Under the pieces are notes generated by a model. The model did no database searches. It was not told where the DNA came from and saw only the letters and a program-made list of their open reading frames with translations. Both the position numbers and the translations under genes were made by a program. DNA of 9,584 bases from Myxococcales bacterium UBA5297. Lineage in GTDB: Bacteria > Myxococcota > Myxococcia > Myxococcales > UBA5297. Shown one piece after another: positions 1 to 5,153 of this stretch. The stretch's first letter is position 1. Each line of letters starts with the position of its first letter. The stretch covers positions 1 to 9,584 of the forward strand of contig DHSB01000062.1 of the NCBI GenBank assembly GCA_002408385.1, given 5' to 3'.

Positions 1-35
1 GGCGCGAACGCGCGGGGGCGGCAACCGAAGACGAG

Positions 36-57
36 CGGGCGCGCGGCGCGGCGCCCG
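36..57 (-). terminator. GC hairpin after the Crp/Fnr gene
   Basis: A perfect 7-bp stem (36-42 pairs with 51-57, CGGGCGC/GCGCCCG) with an 8-nt loop lies about 14 nt past the stop codon of the minus-strand regulator gene. There is no T-run, so it is not a classical intrinsic terminator. In such GC-rich sequence a hairpin this size can occur by chance. The rest of 1-70 holds no gene that I can support. Confidence 0.3.
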
Positions 58-70
58 GTCGTCCGGCGCC

Positions 71-769
71 TCAGAAGCGAGGCGCTTTGCCGACGCTCAC
101 GTCCTCGAGCCCGTCAGGGTCGGCGATGCGCAGCCGCCCGTCGCTGGTGCGCTCAATGAGCTCGGCCTCCTCAAGCCGGCGCAGCGAGCGGGAGAGCGTC
201 TCGCTCGTCAGGTTCAGGTGGCTCGCGAGGTGCTTCTTGAGACTCGGCAGCTTCACCGAGGCCTCGCGGCTCCCGAGGGTGTTGAGCAGGTATCGGGCGA
301 CCCGGCTGGTCGCGTCGCGCAGGACGAGGTCCTCCATCAGTCCGACGAGCTGGCGCACCCAGGAGGTGAGCCCGCCGATGATTTGCAGGCAGAGCTGGTG
401 GCGCTCGTCGAGCTCGCGCTTGAACGGCGCCGAAGGCAGCAGCACGCAGTCGGTTGGCTCGATGGCCTCGGCGAAGGCAGGGCAGGCAAAGCCGCCGATG
501 GCCGCCACCTCGGCGAAGGTCTGGCCCGGGCCGGCGAGGTGCAGCACGTGCTCCTTGCCCGAGGGGCCCACCTTGTAGATGCGCACCCGCCCGTCGCCCA
601 CGATGTAGACGCCCGGACACGGCTCGTCTTGGCGGAAGATGAGCTTGCCCTTGGGGAATTGGTGGTAGCTCGCCATCGCGAGCAGGCGGGCGCGGCCCTG
701 GGGGTCGACCTGCGAGAGGAAGCCGCACGCGTTGACGATCTCCGCCATCCGCACCGAGCGCGATGTCAC
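71..769 (-). CDS. Crp/Fnr-family transcriptional regulator (Dnr/HcpR-like)
   Basis: A 232-residue DNA-binding regulator of the Crp/Fnr superfamily, which is the usual family length. Residues about 18-130 form the cyclic-nucleotide-type beta-roll sensor domain (the FRQDEPCPGVYIVGDGRV stretch). A long dimerisation helix follows (around WVRQLVGLMEDLV), then a C-terminal winged helix. The recognition helix SETLSR (189-194) carries the E-x-x-S-R pattern known from Fnr to read TTGA half-sites, and such a site lies just upstream of the gene. The N-terminal cysteine cluster of oxygen-sensing Fnr is absent; only scattered Cys are present, so a Dnr/HcpR-type heme or NO-related sensor is more likely than an Fe-S sensor. 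I chose the GTG start at 769 because AGGAGGAGGG sits 5-8 nt upstream. An upstream ATG at 835 would place the operator and the Shine-Dalgarno inside the coding region. The gene is divergent from the ferredoxin-like gene, which suggests it controls both. The exact signal and subfamily are inferred. Confidence 0.9.
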   Translation of the reverse strand: MTSRSVRMAEIVNACGFLSQVDPQGRARLLAMASYHQFPKGKLIFRQDEPCPGVYIVGDGRVRIYKVGPSGKEHVLHLAGPGQTFAEVAAIGGFACPAFAEAIEPTDCVLLPSAPFKRELDERHQLCLQIIGGLTSWVRQLVGLMEDLVLRDATSRVARYLLNTLGSREASVKLPSLKKHLASHLNLTSETLSRSLRRLEEAELIERTSDGRLRIADPDGLEDVSVGKAPRF

Positions 770-773
770 CAAA

Positions 774-784
774 CCCTCCTCCTC
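774..784 (-). promoter_or_regulatory. Shine-Dalgarno deciding the regulator start
   Basis: On the minus strand the sequence reads GAGGAGGAGGG, containing two overlapping AGGAGG cores at 8 and 5 nt from the GTG at 769. This is one of the strongest ribosome-binding sites in the window and supports the short 232-residue protein over the 254-codon reading from 835. It abuts the Fnr-type palindrome at 785-798 with no gap. Confidence 0.75.
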
Positions 785-798
785 TTGATCCAGGTCAA
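785..798. promoter_or_regulatory. Fnr/Dnr/HcpR-type operator palindrome
   Basis: TTGATCCAGGTCAA has half-sites TTGAT and, on the other strand, TTGAC, separated by 4 bp. This is the known site format of the Fnr/Dnr/HcpR branch (TTGAT-N4-ATCAA and close variants). It lies in the divergent gap, directly against the regulator's Shine-Dalgarno and 102 bp before the ferredoxin start codon. For the regulator gene it can only overlap the leader or core promoter, which suggests autorepression. For the ferredoxin gene it may activate: a weak -10-like GTTAAT at 827-832 would put the site centre about 46-47 bp upstream of the transcription start, close to but not exactly the classical -41.5 position. Binding by the adjacent regulator is inferred. 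Confidence 0.7.
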
Positions 799-900
799 GG
801 ACTGCAAGTGCGCGTTGCGCGAGGCTGTTAATCACAGGCTCGGGACAGATGCCACTCGCGCGAAAGCGGCGGCACGAACGCCCGGCGCTGGAGGAGACGG

Positions 901-1710
901 ATGCTTCGCAAAATCATCACCATCGACGAGTCGAAGTGTGACGGCTGTGGCGCGTGCGTGCCCGCCTGCAAGGAGGGAGCGCTGCAGGTCATCGACGGCA
1001 AGGCCCGGCTGGTGAGCGAGGTCTATTGCGACGGGCTCGGAGCCTGCCTCGGCGACTGTCCGCGCGGCGCCATCGAGATCGTCGAGCGCGAGGCCCCCGA
1101 GTTCGACATGGAGGCCGCAGAGCGGCACGTCGCCGCGCTCGAGGCGAGCAAGCAGGCCCCGGCTGCCCATGGCTGCCCCGGCTCGGCGCACCGTACGCTC
1201 GCCGCTGGTTCCCACGCCCATCACGCGGGGGGCGGCTGCCCGGGCTCGGCGCAGCGGATGCTCAACACCGCGGAGCAGCCCCCGCGGTCCGAGCCCGGCG
1301 CGGCGAGCGGCCCGTCGCAGCTCGGGCACTGGCCCGTCCAACTCCACCTCGTCTCCCCGCGCGCGCCCTTCCTGCAGGGCGCCGACCTGCTGGTCTGCGC
1401 CGACTGCGTGCCGTTCGCGGTGCCCGACTTCCATCAGCGCTATCTGGCCGGACGCGCGGTCGTCGTGGGCTGCCCCAAGCTCGACAGCCTGGACCACTAC
1501 CGGGAGAAGCTCGCGGCGATCGTCTTCCACGCGCATCCGAAGAGCCTCACCGTGCTGCGGATGGAGGTGCCGTGCTGCGGAGGCATCTCGCAGGCGGTCA
1601 TCGAGGCCCGCGATGTCGCGGCGCCCGAGCTGACGGTGGAGGTCCACACCATCGGGACCGAAGGCGCGATCAGCGTGCGCAGCCTCGGCCCCGATGCGGG
1701 GGAAGGGTAG
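901..1710 (+). CDS. 4Fe-4S ferredoxin-like protein (FrdX-type)
   Basis: A 269-residue cytoplasmic iron-sulfur protein. An N-terminal ferredoxin domain (about 1-63) has a complete 4Fe-4S motif, C13-x2-C16-x2-C19-x3-C23. The second motif is degenerate: C43, C49 and C53 followed by Pro are present, but Leu46 replaces the fourth ligand. A linker then carries two copies of GCPGSA(H/Q)R (91-98 and 112-119) around a His-rich stretch. The C-terminal domain (about 145-265) holds further conserved-looking cysteines: C166-x2-C169, C191 in VVVGCPKLD, and C225-C226 in MEVPCCGG. I recall this layout from the ferredoxin-like proteins (called frdX) encoded near hcp and HcpR regulators in anaerobes, where electron transfer in nitrosative or redox stress is suspected but the reaction is unproven. 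GGAGG at 890-894 sits 6 nt before the ATG. The divergent Crp/Fnr gene and its palindrome fit this role. The iron-sulfur assignment is firm; the family link is from memory. Confidence 0.88.
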   Translation: MLRKIITIDESKCDGCGACVPACKEGALQVIDGKARLVSEVYCDGLGACLGDCPRGAIEIVEREAPEFDMEAAERHVAALEASKQAPAAHGCPGSAHRTLAAGSHAHHAGGGCPGSAQRMLNTAEQPPRSEPGAASGPSQLGHWPVQLHLVSPRAPFLQGADLLVCADCVPFAVPDFHQRYLAGRAVVVGCPKLDSLDHYREKLAAIVFHAHPKSLTVLRMEVPCCGGISQAVIEARDVAAPELTVEVHTIGTEGAISVRSLGPDAGEG

Positions 1711-1735
1711 GAGGCGGCCGAAGGGAACCGGGAGC

Positions 1736-1897
1736 GCCGGCCTTCGTGAGCCTTCGTGCCGGCCCGCCGCGGCAGCGCGAGGTCCGGAGCGCCTTCGTGC
1801 CGGCGTCCTCGCCGGCAAGAGAGTGGGATCGCCACTGTCACCCGAGACGGATGGGCTCAACGCCGGCGCTCCGCGACTGGTCGGCGAACACGCCGGC
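1736..1897. repeat. GCCGGC-rich convergent gap with GCCTTCGTG repeats
   Basis: The 202-bp gap between the converging ferredoxin-like and DUF6901-like genes holds no gene that I can support. GCCTTCGTG occurs three times in direct orientation (1740, 1750, 1791); the latter two copies extend to GCCTTCGTGCCGGC. The hexamer GCCGGC occurs six times (1736, 1758, 1799, 1811, 1862, 1892), clearly above what base composition alone would give in 160 bp by a rough estimate. The sites at 1862 and 1892 are embedded in identical CGCCGGCG octamers 30 bp apart. It may be a degraded intergenic repeat family; I cannot name it. Confidence 0.5.
1798..1817. terminator. Perfect 8-bp hairpin between convergent genes
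   Basis: TGCCGGCG-TCCT-CGCCGGCA forms a perfect 8-bp stem with a 4-nt loop. It sits 88 nt past the ferredoxin stop and 96 nt past the stop of the minus-strand gene, roughly midway, so it could end transcription from both sides. There is no T-run on either strand. It may equally be part of the repeat cluster rather than a terminator. Confidence 0.45.
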
Positions 1898-1912
1898 GAT
1901 CCCGCGGCGAGC

Positions 1913-2620
1913 CTATCCGGCCGGTCCGTCCCACGCCGAGAAGATGCTCTTCAATTCGACGAGCCGGTCTTCTATCGAGTCGGAGACCGCCTTGGTGAAG
2001 ACGTCGAGGAGGATGAGCGCGTTGATGTTCGCGTCCTTCTCGCTCGCGGCCCACAGCCGCCGTGCGAAGGCGCGGTTGACCTCGGCGGTCTCCCGGTAGG
2101 TGTCGGCGAGCCCGGCCAAGGTCCAGTCGGGCGCGTGGCCCTCCTGCATGCGCAGGAACTGGCCCACCAGGTACATCGAGGTCGAGCGGAACATCGTCTC
2201 GAGCGGAGTGGCGAAAGGCAGGTGGAAGCGCACCATCGGGCGCAGCTTCGCCAAGATGGGGCAGCCGCTGGTCGACATGTAGATGCCCAGCAGCGAGCTG
2301 AGGCCCGCCTGCACCGTCGTGCGGGCCGACATCGAGCGCTCCGGCACGTCGACTCGGACCTCGGCCTCCTCGAACGATAGGGTCTGCGAGAAGCCCGCGG
2401 CCGCCTCGACGAGCTGCGCCGCGGTGGGGCACAGGGGCATCTGCTGAGGGGCGAGCGAGCAGTTCGGACACTTCTGGAACTCGAGCCGCGTCCACTCAGG
2501 CGCTGCTTCCGGCAGCGGGGCGACGTTGAGCAACGTCTCGGGGTCGAGCCGTACGGTGAACTCGACCTCGGTCCCCTCGCTCATGCGGAACAGGTAGTGA
2601 ATCGGATAGGCGCCTTCCAT
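1913..2620 (-). CDS. Conserved protein of unknown function (DUF6901-like)
   Basis: A 235-residue soluble protein with no signal peptide or membrane segment, so probably cytoplasmic. From memory it resembles the DUF6901-type family, which starts with a PIHYLFR-like strand; no function is established. Visible features are an N-terminal beta-rich part with PEWTRLEF, then a possible metal site C51-x2-C54-x9-C64, a central SSLLGIYMSTSGC block (C120), a motif LRPMVRFHLPFATPLETMF (127-144), and a helical C-terminal half with AFARRLWAASEKDANINAL. The three spaced cysteines could hold zinc or a cluster; this is inference. I chose ATG 2620 because similarity to my recollection of the family begins here, with a weak AAGG about 7 nt upstream. 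The frame stays open to an ATG at 2806, but that extension has no family-like sequence. The gene stands alone, convergent with the ferredoxin gene and divergent from the transglutaminase gene. It is a real gene with high probability; the family name is less sure. Confidence 0.82.
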   Translation of the reverse strand: MEGAYPIHYLFRMSEGTEVEFTVRLDPETLLNVAPLPEAAPEWTRLEFQKCPNCSLAPQQMPLCPTAAQLVEAAAGFSQTLSFEEAEVRVDVPERSMSARTTVQAGLSSLLGIYMSTSGCPILAKLRPMVRFHLPFATPLETMFRSTSMYLVGQFLRMQEGHAPDWTLAGLADTYRETAEVNRAFARRLWAASEKDANINALILLDVFTKAVSDSIEDRLVELKSIFSAWDGPAG

Positions 2621-2656
2621 GAGCCTTCGAGCCTTCCCTGGGACGGTGGTCTGGCA

Positions 2657-2685
2657 AGAGTAGTGGCCTTCTGGACATCGGGCAA
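2657..2685 (-). promoter_or_regulatory. Weak sigma70-like promoter for the DUF6901-like gene
   Basis: On the minus strand TTGCCC (2685-2680) and TACTCT (2662-2657) are separated by exactly 17 bp. They match the -35 consensus at 4 of 6 positions and the -10 consensus at 3 of 6. Transcription would start near 2650, giving a leader of about 30 nt to ATG 2620. The spacing and placement are good but the hexamers are weak, so this is only a candidate. Confidence 0.22.
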
Positions 2686-2934
2686 TTCCAGGAAGCCGCC
2701 CGATTGGCCCCCCCGGGACGAGGGCGGGCGGCCTCGTGCCTCCCCATCTCTGCTCTGCCGCTTGCGCCGAGTGGCCTCGAGCGCCGACGGGCGGCTCGTC
2801 GGCCATGCTTGGCTTTCCGATGCCGTCTCGCCACCCGGCCCAACGGTCGAGCGCGCCTGACCGCGCTCGGGTGGCGCGCCGCCTGCGGCATGCCGGCCCG
2901 GGAGCCTGGCGGGGCTACGTCTGCAACCTCTTTT

Positions 2935-2948
2935 CGGACTAGAGTCCG
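2935..2948. promoter_or_regulatory. Inverted repeat before the transglutaminase gene
   Basis: CGGACT-AG-AGTCCG is a perfect 6-bp inverted repeat with a 2-bp spacer, ending 6 nt before the ATG at 2955. It occupies the place where a Shine-Dalgarno should be, and no purine-rich ribosome-binding site is visible. It could be a protein-binding site or a structure affecting initiation. A chance palindrome is also possible. Confidence 0.35.
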
Positions 2949-2954
2949 CCGCCT

Positions 2955-4745
2955 ATGAAGTCCACCGTCCAGAAGGTGACCCTCGGGTCGATGTCGGCCG
3001 TGGCCTGCGCCCTCGCGCTCGCGCTGCCGCTCTCCGCGCTCGGCTACGCCGGCCAGATCCTCAAGGAGCTGCCCTGTCCGGTCCGCGAGCCGACCGGCAT
3101 GGCCTCCGACGGCCAGTTCCTCTGGGTGACCGACATGGCGACGCGCACCGTGGTCAAGGTGCGGCCTGCCGATGGAACCGTTGCCGACAAGCTCGAGTCG
3201 CCGGGAGACCTGCCCACCGGCGTCGCCTTCCACGAGGGCCTGCTCTTCACCGCGGATCGCTCCAAGGGCTGGATCGCCCGGCGCAAGCTGAGCGGTGGCC
3301 CCGACCTCTCGCACCTGCCGTACTACGAGCGGTGGGCCGGAGGGCTTGTCCACGACGGCGCCCACCTCTGGGTTGTCGATCAGCGCGCGGCGAAGATCCA
3401 CCGGCTCGATCCGGTCGACGGCACGACCATCCAGTCGTTCGATGCGCCGGGCAAGGCGCCCACCGACCTCGCCTTCGACGGGCGCTATCTCTGGATTGCC
3501 GACCACGGGACCGACGAGCTGTACATGGTCGATCGCCGCGACGGGAAGGTCCTCCTGCCGGTCCGCGCGCCCGGGCCGTACCCGAGCGGCCTCGCCGTGC
3601 TCGAGGGCGCGCTCTGGGTCGCCGACTACCAGACCGAGCGGCTCTACCAGCTCTCCCTGCCCGACGGGACTCCGTACGTCGAGGACCAGGAGCGCCGGGT
3701 GCGCGTCTCCTACGAGGTGACCTATCGGGCCGAGGGCGCGGGGCGCATCGTCGATCTGGTCTCCCACGTGGCGCTGCCGCGCGAGCTGCCCGGCCAGCAC
3801 ATCCTGAGCCCGCTGCAGTTCGAGCCGCAGCCGCAGCGCGTCGTGGCCGATCGCTGGGGCCAGCGGGTCGCGGTCTTCGAGCTCGGGCCGCTGGCGGCCG
3901 GCGAGGTGCGCCGGGTCACCTGGAGCGGCGACTTCGCGGTCTACCGCACCCGCTTCCAGCTCGTGCCGGAGATGGTCGGCGAGCCGCTTCCGCTCGACCC
4001 CTCGCTCGCGCCCTACCTCGCCGACGACCGCAAGTACGACCTCGAGGACCCGGCGCTCGGCGAGCTTGTCGCCCGGCTGACCGCCGGCAAGCTGGCGCCC
4101 TACGACCGGGCGCGAGCGATCTATGAGCACCTGACGCGGAGCATCGTCTACGACCGCTCGGGCGGCTGGAACAACGCGGCGGCCGTGCTCGAGCGCGGCA
4201 CCGGGAGCTGCAGCGAGTACACCTTCGCGCTCGTCGCCATGCTGCGAAAGGCGGGCATCCCCGCCCGCTACGTCGGCGCGCTGTCCGAGCGCGGCGACGA
4301 GGCGAGCTACGACCACGTCTTCCATCGCTGGGCCGAGGCCTTCTTCCCCGGCTTCGGCTGGGTTCCCATCGACGCCAACGCCGGGTACGGCACCTCGCCG
4401 GGCGAGCGAGGCCACTACTTCGGCGGACGCAGCAACCGCCACGTGATCACCACGGTGGCCGGTGGCGAGAGCGAGCTGCTCGACTGGGGCTACAACAGCC
4501 ACCAGACCTATGGCGTCGAGGGCGCCGCGACCCTCGACGTGCAATCGGTCGCCCGCTTCCGGCCACTGCTACAGGAGGGCGAGATCCCGCCGCATCAGGC
4601 GCCGCGCGTGGTGGCTCCCTTGCTGACCGACGGGATTCATCGGGCGACCGGGTTGCGCGGCCTCTGGTACGCGGTCGGCGCTGTCGCCGTGTCGCTCGGG
4701 TTGGGCCTTGGCGTGGGCATGCTCCTGGGGAAACGGAGGCAGTAG
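2955..4745 (+). CDS. Exported beta-propeller/transglutaminase-like protein with C-terminal membrane anchor
   Basis: A 596-residue multi-domain protein. An N-terminal signal peptide has Lys2 and Lys7, a hydrophobic run to about residue 30, and possible cleavage near G30 or A32. Residues about 45-240 contain at least five propeller-type blades with recurring LWVxD/LWIAD and DG motifs (YVTN/NHL-like), as in GMASDGQFLWVTD and DLAFDGRYLWIAD. Residues about 245-350 look like the beta-sandwich that precedes many bacterial transglutaminase-like domains. The core (about 360-490) has a complete papain-like triad: Cys419 in GTGSCSEYTFAL, His457 in HRWAEAFF, and Asp473 in VPIDANAG. The last 30 residues form a transmembrane helix ending in KRRQ, so the body should face the periplasm with a short cytoplasmic tail. 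Bacterial members act as proteases, peptide-modifying or cross-linking enzymes; the substrate is unknown. It stands alone, convergent with the lipoprotein cluster. Alternative starts (for example Met13) would remove the basic n-region. Confidence 0.9.
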   Translation: MKSTVQKVTLGSMSAVACALALALPLSALGYAGQILKELPCPVREPTGMASDGQFLWVTDMATRTVVKVRPADGTVADKLESPGDLPTGVAFHEGLLFTADRSKGWIARRKLSGGPDLSHLPYYERWAGGLVHDGAHLWVVDQRAAKIHRLDPVDGTTIQSFDAPGKAPTDLAFDGRYLWIADHGTDELYMVDRRDGKVLLPVRAPGPYPSGLAVLEGALWVADYQTERLYQLSLPDGTPYVEDQERRVRVSYEVTYRAEGAGRIVDLVSHVALPRELPGQHILSPLQFEPQPQRVVADRWGQRVAVFELGPLAAGEVRRVTWSGDFAVYRTRFQLVPEMVGEPLPLDPSLAPYLADDRKYDLEDPALGELVARLTAGKLAPYDRARAIYEHLTRSIVYDRSGGWNNAAAVLERGTGSCSEYTFALVAMLRKAGIPARYVGALSERGDEASYDHVFHRWAEAFFPGFGWVPIDANAGYGTSPGERGHYFGGRSNRHVITTVAGGESELLDWGYNSHQTYGVEGAATLDVQSVARFRPLLQEGEIPPHQAPRVVAPLLTDGIHRATGLRGLWYAVGAVAVSLGLGLGVGMLLGKRRQ

Positions 4746-4825
4746 GCGGCGATGGGCGATGCCGGCACTCGGGCGGTCGCAAGCGCGGGGTCGCCCCAGG
4801 CCGAAGCTCCGCTGCAAGGAATGGT

Positions 4826-5040
4826 GCGGGGGAGGCGTAGCAGCCAGCAACGCAGGCGCGAGGCGATGCGTCCCCGGCTCGTGTGTCCGCGGGGTAGGCA
4901 CGGAGGACTGCAGGCTAGGTGGCGGAGGTCTGCAGGGTAGGCGTGAGGCGATGCATCCCCGGAACGCAGGTCCGCGGGGGAGGCGTGCAGGCTTCCGCAG
5001 CGTAGGCGCAAAGCGGCGTATCCCCGGGCGTGTTCCCGCG
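4826..5040. repeat. Degenerate repeat array in the convergent gap
   Basis: A 26-bp core, GYAGGCGY..GCGATGC.TCCCCGG in loose form, occurs three times in the same direction at 4852-4877, 4937-4962 and 5002-5027, with steps of 85 and 65 bp. Between the cores a second element, roughly GCGGGGGAGGCGT..CAGGCT, recurs near 4826, 4888 and 4972. The first two cores each begin a conserved inverted repeat, CCCCG-N13-CGGGG (4872-4894 and 4957-4979), with identical loop length but different loop sequence. Unequal steps and imperfect copies rule out a CRISPR array. It may be a decayed tandem duplication of a hairpin element acting in 3'-end formation. Confidence 0.55.
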
Positions 5041-5102
5041 CGGCGGGCGCGGCCCATCGCAAACCAAGCCGCACCCGCCTCACCGACCGCGGGCCGAGTC
5101 TC

Positions 5103-5146
5103 GACTCCCTTCACTGCCTGGACGCGCCCGCGGGCGCGCCGGAGTC
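5103..5146. terminator. Nested GC palindrome after the lipoprotein gene
   Basis: A 16-bp perfect palindrome CGCGCCCGCGGGCGCG (5123-5138) can fold as a 6-bp stem with a CGCG loop, starting 15 nt past the lipoprotein stop on the minus strand. It is nested inside a second inverted pair, GACTCC (5103-5108) and GGAGTC (5141-5146). Position and strength fit a terminator for the minus-strand lipoprotein unit, but no T-run follows. Confidence 0.4.
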
Positions 5147-5153
5147 AGGAGCC

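Larger units (their letters stand above)
2621..2954. other. Divergent intergenic region
   Basis: This 334-bp gap separates two divergent genes, so both promoters should lie here. Several frames stay open through it because of the high GC content, but none has protein-like composition or a convincing start. Notable items are a weak sigma70-like pair for the minus gene, a 10-bp palindrome CGGCATGCCG (2886-2895), and an inverted repeat just before the plus-strand start codon. I see no RNA gene or riboswitch. Confidence 0.5.
4746..5153. other. Convergent intergenic region with repeats and no gene
   Basis: This 408-bp gap lies between the 3' ends of the transglutaminase and MopE-repeat lipoprotein genes. 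Long open frames cross it on both strands, but they run through degenerate DNA repeats and into neighbouring genes, have no plausible start, and show Arg/Pro/Ala-rich composition typical of GC-rich shadows. Its content is a degenerate repeat array (4826-5040) and a strong palindrome close to the lipoprotein stop. Confidence 0.6.

Noticed and set aside
732..740. TTGACGATC as a second Fnr-type half-site
   Set aside because: It lies inside the regulator coding region and has no matching second half at the right distance.
832..1860. 342-codon minus-strand frame opposite the ferredoxin-like gene
   Set aside because: It crosses the operator region and the whole ferredoxin gene, has no motif, and its composition is that of a shadow frame.
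2621..2806. N-terminal extension of the DUF6901-like protein to ATG 2806
   Set aside because: The extra 62 residues look like translated intergenic DNA, and the family-like sequence begins at ATG 2620.
2496..4544. 682-codon open frame on the minus strand opposite the transglutaminase gene
   Set aside because: It is a GC-rich antisense shadow. The plus-strand frame has a signal peptide, domains and a catalytic triad, while this one is compositionally biased and has no recognisable motif.
4826..5040. Possible CRISPR array
   Set aside because: The repeats are imperfect, steps are 85 and 65 bp, the intervening sequence is itself related between copies, and no cas gene is near.
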